From DAOUBP01 sp964474695 (lineage in GTDB: Bacteria > Chloroflexota > Anaerolineae > CG2-30-64-16): DNA of 64,000 nt. Under the pieces are notes generated by a model, which was given only the letters and a program-made list of their open reading frames with translations, ran no database searches and had not been told where the DNA came from. Made by a program: the position numbers and the translations under genes. How positions within the stretch are numbered: position 1 is the first letter of the stretch; the number at the start of each line of letters is the position of its first letter. Positions 17,927 to 26,202 of the stretch are shown here, piece after piece. The DNA lies in assembly GCA_964474695.1 (NCBI GenBank), contig CAYYTK010000006.1, positions 1 through 64,000 on the forward strand. Direction: 5' to 3'.

Positions 17927-19864
17927 ATGATCGAATACTCTACAGCCTACCAACGGTTCATTTCCACCCCGTCCTCCGACGAGGAATTTGTAGTTCTCAG
18001 CGTCACCGAGCTGGCATGGATTCCCTGGGAGTGTCTCTACGAGGATGTAGTTAGGCCCTGGCGGTTGGTGGTAGATAACCTCCCGGATTGGCGTGGAATG
18101 TTTCGTGACCAGATCGAAGACGTGTGTCCTGTGATGGTCCGTCGGAAATCTGAGAGGTTAGGGTCAGACGTCTTCGCGGCGGGAGGGTTCGCGCCAACAA
18201 GCGTCGAGATGCCAGGTGAAATACATTGCATCGGCCAGTCTATCGCGTGGGCGGAAGGGCTTGTCAAGTTTCTGGATGCATGGATCACGCCCCGGCTACT
18301 GCAGCAGCTTGTGTCGATCTGGCCATCTGAGACCCCGCACCTGTGCGATGGTATGACCGTCAAGACAGATGCGCGAGCAGAGGCCTTTCCAGTCAATTCT
18401 CTACCGGTGGCTACAGTCTCGGAGATTGCGCAAGAGAGCCTGTACCAGCTGCATAGAGCATCTTGGCCTCCGGAACTCCTGAATTACTGTGGTCATGGAT
18501 TTGCCGACGAACACCATGTCACGAGAGGCGATTCCGAGGAGCGAAAGGACTGCCTTGGCCTAGCTTGGGTCGATGATCATGTACGGGACCTGCACAGGCC
18601 GAACGACCAAGCCAAATGCCAAAGGAATGTCGCTGTTTGTCGGAGAACGGATGACTTGGCAGTTCAGCCTTCACCGGCGACGCGCAGCGACACCAGCGGA
18701 AATGGCAACGGGGAGCGAGCCGTCAGCCTGGATGTGACGAGGCTAGGTGACGGGCTTTGCGCCGGTCTTGCGTGGCTTAACCGTCACCACAAGATCGCCA
18801 ACGCCCTCAACGTATGCCCCGCTAGGGGCGGGGACACCGGCACGAACATGCTGCTAGTGGAGCTATCGGCGTGCGGGGAGACGGCAGATGATAACCTCCG
18901 CGCCGCGGGCGCAGTGGCCCGCGGCGCGGCACACCGTGCGCTTATGGGCGCGCGCGGCAACTCTGGCGTGGTCCTCTCGCAGATTCTGCACGGAATGTCG
19001 CGCAGCATGGACGATCGGTCGACGGTCACCCGCCAGTTCGCCTCAGCGTTGGCTGAAGGCAGCCGTATGACCTACAAAGGTGTGAACCGGCCGGTCCAAA
19101 GCACAGTCCTGGAGGCGCATCGCACCTTCTATCGCCACATGGCTGAGGGCGAAGACGCAGCGCTGGCCCAGGCCGCATCCGAAGCGTCGGCCGCGCCGAA
19201 GTCCTTCAAAGGCAAACCTGAACCGCCTCTGTCCTGGGACACCGGCGCAGCCCATCCACACGTCGTAACCATCATGCAGGAATATGCCTTGCAGGAGCTT
19301 GCAGGATTGGTGCTGCGCAAGCTGGACGGATGCGTATCTCGGTGGCCTGGGGGAACCGTTCTATCAACAACTAGCAGGGGGCAACCGATGACAAAGAGGA
19401 CCTTGGTGAAGAATCATGTCCCGCGCGATGCAAAACAGCAGGGATGGTCCATAACTTCAGCAGGAATGGCCTCCGATTTCGCCTATGAGCGCTGCGACGA
19501 GGTGGTAGCGGCCCACCAGTCAGGGGTAGATCCTTGCCTCAGCCGCGAGCTACGGGACATTGGGCAGCGATTGTGGCTCTGGCGCCATCCAAACGGCAGG
19601 ACAACGGTCTCGCTCTCTGCGCTTGCGGCAGAATTGCTGCCCGAGCACGCTGGTCACGGTAGCGAAGAATCCGTGCATCTGCTGGCCGAACGCTTGCGAC
19701 TCATGGAGATGTCTGTTGGCAAACCAGGCGATCTTACTACGCTTCAGTTGCGTCGCCTACAGGATGCAGTGCAGAGAAAAGATCCGGGGCAAGAACTGTA
19801 CATGCTCATTGATCAGTATCTCAAGACGCGTTCACCAGAGGAAAGCAGGACTGCGTACGAATAG
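17927..19864 (+). CDS. CHAT-like / DhaL-like (DAK2) fusion protein
   Basis: The protein has about 645 residues. The N-terminal third has IPWECLYED (about residue 34) and LLNYCGHGFADE (about 185), which recall the start and the catalytic-His strand of CHAT caspase-like domains; a matching catalytic Cys strand was not found. Residues about 270-430 match the N-terminal DhaL/DAK2 domain of FakA-type kinases: ALNVCPARGGDTGTNM, ALMGARGNSGVVLSQIL and YKGVNRPVQSTVLEA. The usual PDGDTG is RGGDTG, so one Mg-binding Asp is missing. The C-terminal 200 residues are unrecognised. ATG 17927 has AGGA upstream; a TTG at 17903 is possible. Upstream in the same frame, ATG 17831 leads through a TAG at 17885-17887, suggesting a longer ancestral N-terminus. 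Confidence 0.6.
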   Translation: MIEYSTAYQRFISTPSSDEEFVVLSVTELAWIPWECLYEDVVRPWRLVVDNLPDWRGMFRDQIEDVCPVMVRRKSERLGSDVFAAGGFAPTSVEMPGEIHCIGQSIAWAEGLVKFLDAWITPRLLQQLVSIWPSETPHLCDGMTVKTDARAEAFPVNSLPVATVSEIAQESLYQLHRASWPPELLNYCGHGFADEHHVTRGDSEERKDCLGLAWVDDHVRDLHRPNDQAKCQRNVAVCRRTDDLAVQPSPATRSDTSGNGNGERAVSLDVTRLGDGLCAGLAWLNRHHKIANALNVCPARGGDTGTNMLLVELSACGETADDNLRAAGAVARGAAHRALMGARGNSGVVLSQILHGMSRSMDDRSTVTRQFASALAEGSRMTYKGVNRPVQSTVLEAHRTFYRHMAEGEDAALAQAASEASAAPKSFKGKPEPPLSWDTGAAHPHVVTIMQEYALQELAGLVLRKLDGCVSRWPGGTVLSTTSRGQPMTKRTLVKNHVPRDAKQQGWSITSAGMASDFAYERCDEVVAAHQSGVDPCLSRELRDIGQRLWLWRHPNGRTTVSLSALAAELLPEHAGHGSEESVHLLAERLRLMEMSVGKPGDLTTLQLRRLQDAVQRKDPGQELYMLIDQYLKTRSPEESRTAYE

Positions 19865-19960
19865 GAGGTCGGCGCCTTCTCAGCGGGCGCTGCCTTGCCC
19901 TGCGATGATGCGCAGTCAGATGTCCTTCTCATAGATGCTTCCTGTGGGAACCTCTCCTCC

Positions 19961-19992
19961 AAGAGAGCGGGTATGACGATACCCGCTCTCTT
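19961..19992 (+). terminator. Perfect 14-bp hairpin after the fusion gene
   Basis: AAGAGAGCGGGTAT (19961-19974), loop GACG, and its exact complement (19979-19992). It lies 96 bases after the stop codon at 19864. No T-run follows on the + strand. Confidence 0.6.
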
Positions 19993-20389
19993 AGCTTCCA
20001 AAGCACAGTTTCTTTACTTGTGATTCCGACTTCTCCCAATGACGGGTCAGGCGGGCAGGATTGAAGAATGTGCTCCTCCCGTGGCTGCGTACTCGTCAGC
20101 TGGCATGTACGCTATGAGCTCAAGGGAAGCGCTATACACTCTGCCGAACCCATTTCGCATGTAGACAGCGTCTCACGACGCGGCGTAGATCACCATGTGC
20201 TTTCCAATGCCCACATCTACAAAGATGTTGTGCGGAAACATTGGAGCTGCCAAAGCCGGTCGACGGAGAGGCTGTGCTTGGCGAAATTGCTGGAATTGAT
20301 GCCGCCCACACAGAACAGGCAATTGGATGAGGTCAGTCTCATTATCTTTGAGAGACGACAGTCGCCCCCTCTCTCGCCCGCGCACCATC
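19993..20389. other. Intergenic stretch without a supported gene
   Basis: No credible gene is seen. A minus-strand frame ending at 20173 contains a short IFVDVGIGKH string that faintly recalls the first strand of IS110-type transposases, but it is too short to call. Confidence 0.4.
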
Positions 20390-21124
20390 TCACAGCCCCT
20401 CCCCGCGCACCGTGCCGTTGAACGTGATACGGATCGGTGCGACCGCGCCGGCCCGGCCCAGCTTGTGCTTGACGACCGTCACCTGCCCCTCGTAGCCGCG
20501 CACATCCTGGCCGGCTGTCAGCCAACGCTCGCGGCGCAGCGCCAGCCGCACGGTCGCCACGTGCGCCAACGTCCGGGATTGCGCGCCGGGCTCCGCGAGG
20601 AAGATCACGACGGTGGGAGACTGGGCCACGACGATTGCCAGGCGCTCCAGCGCACCGCTGACCGCCGCCTGGTCGGCGCCCTTGAGCTGCGCGATACCGT
20701 CGAAGACCAGCGCGGCCAGGGCCCGGCTTTCGACCAGGTGCAGCGCGAGCGCCAGTGCGTCCGCCGCGTCGGCCGGCCGGACCACCAGCAGCCGGTCGAG
20801 GGCGAGGCCGCAGCGGTGCAGGTAGTCGGGATCGCAGGTGCGGCCCAGGTCGAGCCAGGCGACCAGCGCCTTGGAATCCTGCTGCGCGGCTGCCAGCGCC
20901 TTCGCGGCCAGCGTCACCTTGCCGGAGGTGGCCGGCCCGCTGATCTCCGTAATCCGCCCGGCTGGCAGCCCCCCGCCCAGCGCGGCGTCCAGGGCCGGGA
21001 AGGTGGTGGACAGTTGGACGCTCGGTTCCGCAGCGGGCGCGGCCTTGCGGATGGCGCGCGGGCCGTATTGCAGTTGCAGCCGCGCGACGACGGCATCGAG
21101 CTTCCGTTGACGGGTTGACGACAT
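20390..21124 (-). CDS. RecA-like / ImuA-like ATPase
   Basis: The 244-residue protein resembles the RecA core: ALDAALGGGLPAGRITEISG, then a Walker A variant GPATSGKVTL in place of GPESSGKTTL, LVAWLDLGRTCDPDYL, and a Walker B-like LAALVFDGIAQL. It lacks the full RecA N- and C-terminal domains, which fits the ImuA/SulA-like group that works with translesion polymerases in the SOS response. A LexA-type box lies 18 bases upstream of its start (21142-21153), shared with the divergent WGR gene, so both may be damage-induced. ATG 21124 has no clear ribosome-binding site; translation may be leaderless. The Thr-to-Val change in Walker A may weaken ATP use. Confidence 0.7.
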   Translation of the reverse strand: MSSTRQRKLDAVVARLQLQYGPRAIRKAAPAAEPSVQLSTTFPALDAALGGGLPAGRITEISGPATSGKVTLAAKALAAAQQDSKALVAWLDLGRTCDPDYLHRCGLALDRLLVVRPADAADALALALHLVESRALAALVFDGIAQLKGADQAAVSGALERLAIVVAQSPTVVIFLAEPGAQSRTLAHVATVRLALRRERWLTAGQDVRGYEGQVTVVKHKLGRAGAVAPIRITFNGTVRGEGL

Positions 21125-21133
21125 GATTCACGC

Positions 21134-21162
21134 TTGACACTGAACGTCTGTTCTAGTATCAT
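21134..21162 (+). promoter_or_regulatory. Promoter of the WGR gene with embedded SOS (LexA) box
   Basis: TTGACA (21134-21139), a 17-base spacer and TATCAT (21157-21162). The spacer holds GAACGTCTGTTC (21142-21153), a perfect GAAC-N4-GTTC palindrome of the kind bound by LexA in Firmicutes, actinobacteria and Chloroflexota. The same architecture occurs at lexA in this window. Confidence 0.75.
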
Positions 21163-21202
21163 AGAAGACGAACGGGAAATATGGAAGTTACGCTGAGGAG
21201 AC

Positions 21203-21490
21203 ATGAAGGGCAGGCGTATGCGCGACGAGTGGAGCGAACCGCCAGGGGATTTCGGCCAGGTGGACTTTAACCGCACCGATCCGGCCGTGAACGCGCGGCG
21301 TTATTACCGGGTGAGCTGGGAGCCCACGCTGCTGGATGATGGCGCCGTCGTGCGCACCTACGGCCGCAAGGGCCGCTGGAAACGGGTGGCGGTCACGCCG
21401 TTCCCGTCATTGGAGGTTGCCTGGCCGTTCATCCGGGCCACGATTCGGACCCGGCTGCGACACGGGTATCGGGTCGTCGGCAAGGCATAG
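21203..21490 (+). CDS. WGR-domain protein
   Basis: The 95-residue protein starts at ATG 21203 after GAGGAG. Most of it is one WGR domain: RYYRVSWEPTLL, VVRTYGRKGRWKR (YGR in place of WGR), then SLEVAWPFIRATIRTRLRHGY, the usual C-terminal helix. WGR domains occur in PARPs and in bacterial DNA-repair or regulator proteins and are thought to contact nucleic acid. Its promoter carries a LexA-type operator, so it is probably part of the DNA-damage response. It diverges from the RecA-like gene; a terminator follows. Confidence 0.8.
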   Translation: MKGRRMRDEWSEPPGDFGQVDFNRTDPAVNARRYYRVSWEPTLLDDGAVVRTYGRKGRWKRVAVTPFPSLEVAWPFIRATIRTRLRHGYRVVGKA

Positions 21491-21525
21491 GGACGAAGAG
21501 TTCCATCCCTCTCCGAGAATGCATA

Positions 21526-21551
21526 AAGCCCGACCGGGTGTGGTCGGGCTT
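21526..21551 (+). terminator. Intrinsic-type terminator after the WGR gene
   Basis: AAGCCCGACC (21526-21535), a 6-base loop and GGTCGGGCTT (21542-21551), a perfect 10-bp stem followed by CGGTATTTC. The remaining 275 bases to 21826 hold no supported gene. Confidence 0.75.
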
Positions 21552-21826
21552 CGGTATTTCGAGGGCGGGTGGCCCTCGTCAGGTGCGCGGCGTGAGCAGA
21601 GCCAGGCGGCGAGGCCGCGCAGGTCGCCGAGCGTCACGACCCAGCCGCGATCTGGTTGGCGGGCGCTACCGGCGGCCAGCGGGCAAGATTCTGCTGAGCA
21701 GCCTGGCAGCCAGGGAAGCAGGCGCGTGGGCTTGGGAGGAGCTCACGCTGTGCGCCGGGGGCGGCGTGCATCTGGGTGGGCCGATGGGCGGCCGCGGCGC
21801 GACAAGGCGGCGCTCCTCCTGACTAT

Positions 21827-23095
21827 TCAGGCCTGGAGCTGCCAGGGATAGATCATCCCACTCCGCTGCGCGCCAGGGAGAGGCATCTGATCCTCGGCAG
21901 GACGCCCGTACAAGCCCACAAGCCGGTAATCCTCAGCCTCGCCCGCCGTCTCCGGATCTGGGCGCAGCGTCGCCGGCATCCCGCGCGGGAAGGTGAGCTT
22001 GGCCTCGATCAGCAGGGTGGACGTGGGCTGCCGCACGACGAAGTCGATCTCACGCCGGTCGGCGGTCCGCCAGTAGCCCACCTGCTGGCTGCCGTAGTGC
22101 TTGAGCAGCTCGGCGTAGATGCTCGTCTCAAAGACCGGCCCGACCACCTCGCGCTGCAAGCGTTTCAGCCAGAGCATCTGCATCAGCCCGGTGTCGCACA
22201 GGTAGACCTTCGGCATCTTGGAGATCTCGGCGCGCAGGTTGCGGCTGAAGGGTCGCACCAGCCGGATGATGTAGGTCTGCTCCAGCAGGAAGAGGTAGCG
22301 CTCAACCGACGGCCGCGCCAGGGCGCACGTGTTGCTCAGCTCGGCGATGTTCAGCAGGTTGCCGCTTTGGCTGGCCAGCGTCTCCAGCAGGCGGTTGAAT
22401 TTCGTGATGTCGCGGATCTCCGCCAGATCACGGATGTCTTTGCGCACATAGGTGTCAATGATTTGCTGGAGGTAGCGCTCCTTCATGTCAGCTTCCGGCG
22501 TCAAGACGATCTTGGGGTAGCCACCATACAGGGCGTACTCGACGTAAAGGGCCTGCAATTCAGCGCTCTTCTTCTCGGTGTAGGTCGGACTGGGCGCAAA
22601 GGGTACGCCGCGAAAAGTCAGCAGCTCCTGAAATGCGAGTGGGTAAATCTCGAAGTTCACCGTGCGGCCGACCAGCGAATCGCGAAACTTGCTCTTCATC
22701 TCGAAGCTGGAAGAGCCGGAGACGATCAGCTTGAGATAGCGATGATGATCCGCGATCAGCTTCAGGAAGGAAGATGGGTTGGCCAGATACTGCACCTCAT
22801 CGATCAGTACGAAGAGCTTGCTGCCGGACGTGGCGGCTGCTGCCAGGTCGGCCCCCTCCTCCTGCAGATAGCGCAGGAACTCCTCGACCCCGCGATCCAG
22901 CACGGCCACCAGGCGGCTGTCCTCCAGGTCGAGGTAGAAGGTCCGTTGGTCCTGCGCCGCAAGCTGATCCTGGAGGTACATCAGGATGCTGGTCTTGCCG
23001 ACCTGCCGCGCGCCGTGCAGCACGATCACGTCATCGGTGTGCAGATAACGCTCGATCTCATCCACCACCGCGCGTCTGAAGATCATTGCAGCCAT
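21827..23095 (-). CDS. AAA-family ATPase with DUF4143 domain
   Basis: The 422-residue protein has Walker A HGARQVGKTS at about residues 27-36, Walker B KLFVLIDEVQYL near 95-105, the sensor region LIVSGSSSFEMKSKF, and the ELLTFRG/YGGYP region typical of this group. A C-terminal DUF4143 domain ends with a restriction-nuclease-like core (REIDFVVRQ, LLIEAKLT). Such AAA_14/DUF4143 proteins are common in accessory regions and their role is unclear. ATG 23095 follows TGGAGG. It is a single gene with its own promoter. Confidence 0.85.
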   Translation of the reverse strand: MAAMIFRRAVVDEIERYLHTDDVIVLHGARQVGKTSILMYLQDQLAAQDQRTFYLDLEDSRLVAVLDRGVEEFLRYLQEEGADLAAAATSGSKLFVLIDEVQYLANPSSFLKLIADHHRYLKLIVSGSSSFEMKSKFRDSLVGRTVNFEIYPLAFQELLTFRGVPFAPSPTYTEKKSAELQALYVEYALYGGYPKIVLTPEADMKERYLQQIIDTYVRKDIRDLAEIRDITKFNRLLETLASQSGNLLNIAELSNTCALARPSVERYLFLLEQTYIIRLVRPFSRNLRAEISKMPKVYLCDTGLMQMLWLKRLQREVVGPVFETSIYAELLKHYGSQQVGYWRTADRREIDFVVRQPTSTLLIEAKLTFPRGMPATLRPDPETAGEAEDYRLVGLYGRPAEDQMPLPGAQRSGMIYPWQLQA

Positions 23096-23126
23096 GTTGT
23101 GCCTCCAGAGACCATAGGATAACTCA

Positions 23127-23154
23127 ATTATACTCCTATTATTCCTATAGTCAA
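23127..23154 (-). promoter_or_regulatory. Promoter of the AAA/DUF4143 gene
   Basis: Reading leftward: TTGACT (23149-23154), a 16-base spacer and TATAAT (23127-23132). The spacer and flank carry repeated ATAGGA/TCCTAT motifs (near 23114 and 23141) that could be an operator. Confidence 0.65.
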
Positions 23155-23753
23155 CATTAAGATTTCCAAGAAGACCTCAGACGCAGATGGATCAAAGCTA
23201 CGCCACTCATCAGACGTGGCATGTGGCACGCCGCCACGTCAGTAACCGGCGCGCAAGACATCGTCGGCGCGCTGACCCAGCCGGCAGTGTGCGCCGGGAA
23301 GGTGCTGCCTGCTCGATCCGGGTGCTGCGCAGCTGATCCCTGCCATCAGCAGCCTTGATCGCTAGATAGCTCACCCAGCTCCGCGGCGCCCACACCAGTG
23401 TCCAGCAGCAATCGGCTGATCACTCGGCGGCACAGCGCGGGGGAGCGATCGACTTACCTGCGCTGGTAGGACGCAAACCGTCCGAAGCGCAGCGTCCACC
23501 GACAAGTGCGGGATCGTCATGCGACAAGGAGACTGCATGTGCACATAGCTTACCCGAGTTCCAGGCGGTCGCCCGCGCCATGGGGACCGTTGCCAGCATC
23601 GCGAAATAATGGCCACAGTCATAAAACATCCTATCCTCGCCCACCTGGAGTCACCCAGTCCAGACTACCATTTGTTGGCTGGCGGTGGCGATCGCCACGC
23701 GCGCAAAGTTATGGCACCTCAGCCGCGGGTTGGCCCACCTTGCGCAGCCAGTA
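23155..23753. other. 600-base stretch without a supported gene
   Basis: Short frames exist on both strands but none shows a family motif or ribosome-binding site. A 74-codon minus-strand frame (23644-23420) reads fairly protein-like but cannot be assigned. Confidence 0.4.
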
Positions 23754-24902
23754 TCAGTGCAACCGCTCGACGACCGGCTGCGCGACCCCCTGCCGGTCGA
23801 AAAACACGCCGTACTCGAACAGCGGATTGCCGTCTGGATCGCAGAACAGATTCGCCAGCAGCCAGGGGTTGAAAGCCAGCAGCTCGCGGGACGCGCCCGG
23901 CAGCCCAGCATAAGCGGCAGCCAGCAGTTCCGCCTGCCGCTGCGCCACGCCGCGCGGATCGCCCTGCCAGTCGGCCAGCCGCAGCGAGGAGATGCCGGCC
24001 TCCGTGGCGATCTGCGGCAGGCTGTAGCCCAGCACCTCCTGCATGACCGCCGCGTAGGCCTGCTGGCGCGCGAAGCCGCTGAGGCTGGTTACGTAGTTCG
24101 TCGTCAGCGGGCCGAGCTGGTAGAGGTGCGTACTGAGCCAGGTCCGGGCCAGCACGGCGCACTGCTCTTGCAGCAGCAGCAACGCCTGCTTCAGATACAC
24201 GAGATCCCCATACTCCCCACCCGGATCCAGCGCGCCGAAGCCCGGATAGCCGCCGGCCCGCAGCACGATCTGCGCCCGCGGCAGCCACCAGCGCACATAT
24301 GCGGCCGGATCGGGCCGGCCCGTGCTGTTCTCGTCGGCGCGGTTCGGCTCGTTGCCGATCTGGAAGTAGCGCACGCCCAGCCGGCTGAGCGCGGTCACCT
24401 GACGTTGAAACGCCGCCAGATCGACGTCGCCAACGCGGCCCGGCAGCCGCACGATGGGCAGGATGCCCGCCGCGTGCAGGCTGCGGATCAGGTGCGCGTC
24501 GCCGCTCGCGTAAGGCTCCTGGAAGTTCCAGGCGTCCAGGCCGATCACGACCACCGCCCACTGCAAACGTAAAGCGCGCGCCTCAGCGACCAGGCGCTCG
24601 GTCTGCGCCGGCACGTGGTTCGTGCTCGGGCACCAATGCACGCCGCGCCGGCTGCCGTTGGCCGGCCGCGGGAAGGCCGTTTGCGGCGCCGGGCAGGCGT
24701 ACACGGCTGTCGGCGTAGGCGCGGGCGTGGCTGTGGCCGGCGGCGTGGCCGTCGCAAGCGGTGTGGCCGTCGCCAAAAACGCCACGGGCAGCGGCTGGCG
24801 GTGCGCTTGGCGTCCACTGAGCAGCAGCCAGCCGCCGCCAACCAGCAGCAAGGCGACCAGCAGCCAACGGAGCGGGATCTCGATCTCGGACTCAGGCTTC
24901 AC
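23754..24902 (-). CDS. Membrane-anchored TIM-barrel glycosidase-like protein
   Basis: The 382-residue protein starts at GTG 24902 (GGAG nine bases upstream), immediately before the membrane anchor LLVALLLVGGGWLLL (about residues 15-30). A short Ala-Thr-Pro linker (about 45-65) leads to a secreted domain from residue 75. RGVHWCPSTNHVP, WAVVVIGLDAWNF and especially RYFQIGNEPNR fit a clan GH-A glycoside hydrolase barrel, with the Asn-Glu as acid/base. WLSTHLYQLG and IATEAGIS would be later strands, the latter a candidate nucleophile Glu. The substrate is unknown. Its transcript apparently starts just upstream of an intrinsic terminator. Confidence 0.6.
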   Translation of the reverse strand: MKPESEIEIPLRWLLVALLLVGGGWLLLSGRQAHRQPLPVAFLATATPLATATPPATATPAPTPTAVYACPAPQTAFPRPANGSRRGVHWCPSTNHVPAQTERLVAEARALRLQWAVVVIGLDAWNFQEPYASGDAHLIRSLHAAGILPIVRLPGRVGDVDLAAFQRQVTALSRLGVRYFQIGNEPNRADENSTGRPDPAAYVRWWLPRAQIVLRAGGYPGFGALDPGGEYGDLVYLKQALLLLQEQCAVLARTWLSTHLYQLGPLTTNYVTSLSGFARQQAYAAVMQEVLGYSLPQIATEAGISSLRLADWQGDPRGVAQRQAELLAAAYAGLPGASRELLAFNPWLLANLFCDPDGNPLFEYGVFFDRQGVAQPVVERLH

Positions 24903-24917
24903 GGGCAAACTCCGGAT

Positions 24918-24954
24918 TAAAAAAGACTGCCCCCTGAAATCCAGTCCAGGGGGC
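24918..24954 (-). terminator. Intrinsic terminator between promoter and glycosidase-like gene
   Basis: Reading leftward: GCCCCCTG (24954-24947), a 10-base loop, CAGGGGGC (24936-24929), then AGTCTTTTTTAA. It lies between the promoter at 24966-24995 and the GTG at 24902, so the gene is transcribed only by read-through or antitermination unless another promoter is used. Confidence 0.7.
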
Positions 24955-24965
24955 CACCACGGGCG

Positions 24966-24995
24966 AGTATAGCTGCGGAACGCTGGGACTGTCAA
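24966..24995 (-). promoter_or_regulatory. Promoter directly before the terminator
   Basis: Reading leftward: TTGACA (24995-24990), an 18-base spacer and TATACT (24971-24966). Predicted start near 24959, only a few bases before the terminator stem. Confidence 0.6.
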
Positions 24996-25074
24996 CTTGC
25001 CGGCCGGCGTAGTGCAGGCTGCGCGTATCGATGCAGGGAGGCATGAGGCGAAATGTTATTATTTTTATCCTTAT

Positions 25075-25103
25075 TTGACATTTATGCAAACATATTGTAT
25101 CAT
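25075..25103 (+). promoter_or_regulatory. Promoter of the recombinase module
   Basis: TTGACA (25075-25080), a 17-base spacer and TATCAT (25098-25103), in a locally AT-rich island unlike its flanks. It would drive the 234-residue gene at 25272 and perhaps the two recombinase genes. Confidence 0.6.
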
Positions 25104-25271
25104 TTACGTATTGCATCCGACAAGAGGCTTGTTCTACGCCACCCGGTCTGGCTGCCGCGTGATGCAGCCAATCCCGGCTGCCGAGCGCAGGCAAGCGTCC
25201 GGTAACAAAGCGGGAGGGCGCCAGCATCACCGCAATCAGTTCAGCGCACGCCAGCGTCAGCAGGGAAAAGC

Positions 25272-25976
25272 ATGTCAGACCAACTCACGAAGAACCAAGC
25301 TATATGGCAGGCCAAATTAGCCAAACGGCGCGCCTGCCAGGCACTGGATGAAGCCGTCCTCGCAGCAGCGTTCGACTGGAAAGCCGCGGCGGCGGCCTGG
25401 GCTGAAACAGCCGAAGAACGCATCTGGGAGCAGCGGCCCCTCTGGCGGCTGCGCGTCGCCGTCTGGCCGCCCGGCGGGGCCAGCGATCTGCAGCGCCCGC
25501 CTGACGAAGACGCGGACGAGTGGCCACGCGCTGACGGCTATGGCACCGACGCAGGGGATTACCCGCGTGCGCGCGGCCGGCCGATCATCACCACCTACGA
25601 TGTGGTCGGCCCACTTGGCGCCCCCGGTGAGCCGCTGCAGGTCTGGCGGGACGGTCGCTTGGAAACGGCTGTCATATACGGCGAGCGCCTGGAAGCACGC
25701 CGCCTGAGCGCGCGCGACTTCGACTACACGACAAGTCAACGGCTGCCACGATTCGCGAACGACCTGACGTCCTTCTGCTTGCCACCAGGCGCCACCGTCG
25801 CCGATCTTGAGCCGCCGCCGCCCGCTTGGCCGGCCTTTGCGTGCGAGCGGTTGGGGCTCACGCTGGCAGAACTGGAAAGCGTACTTTCGGATCTCGGGCA
25901 CGAGGCCTTGCGCCGTCCGTGCTATGCTACGTCGCCGCACAGACGGCGCAACCAAATAAAAACCCAGCGAGAGTAA
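25272..25976 (+). CDS. Protein of unknown function in the recombinase module
   Basis: The 234-residue protein starts at ATG 25272 after AGGGAAA. The N-terminal 60 residues are a charged Ala-rich helix pair (KLAKRRACQALDEAVLAAAF, KAAAAAWAETAEERIW). The middle is Pro/Asp/Gly-rich without clear structure, and the C-terminal part has LGLTLAELESVLSDLG and a basic tail. There is no signal or membrane segment and no recognised family. It is followed by a recombinase-domain protein in the same direction and is probably cargo or an accessory factor of the element. Confidence 0.5.
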   Translation: MSDQLTKNQAIWQAKLAKRRACQALDEAVLAAAFDWKAAAAAWAETAEERIWEQRPLWRLRVAVWPPGGASDLQRPPDEDADEWPRADGYGTDAGDYPRARGRPIITTYDVVGPLGAPGEPLQVWRDGRLETAVIYGERLEARRLSARDFDYTTSQRLPRFANDLTSFCLPPGATVADLEPPPPAWPAFACERLGLTLAELESVLSDLGHEALRRPCYATSPHRRRNQIKTQRE

Positions 25977-26202
25977 CCAGCGGAGATGTACCGTGCCGCG
26001 CGCCTGTGGCGTCAGCGATCGCTTTGCAGCGCAGCTGGCGCGACTGGTCGGAGCCGGAGCCGGGCGCGCTGTGATCCGCAGCCTGCTGGCTGCGCGTTAC
26101 GACAACGCGGCGCAGCCGAGGCCAGCGCCCTACGCTAACCGCCGTATCCGGCCCCGCGGCCCGCAGCGGAAGCCAGTACCCGCCACCAAAGGAGAAGCCC
26201 GT

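Noticed and set aside
20173..20388. IS110 transposase remnant on the minus strand
   Set aside because: The similarity (IFVDVGIGKH) covers about ten residues and has no supporting second motif.
23420..23644. 74-codon minus-strand frame in the gap after the AAA gene
   Set aside because: It has reasonable composition but no start signal, neighbour or family motif.
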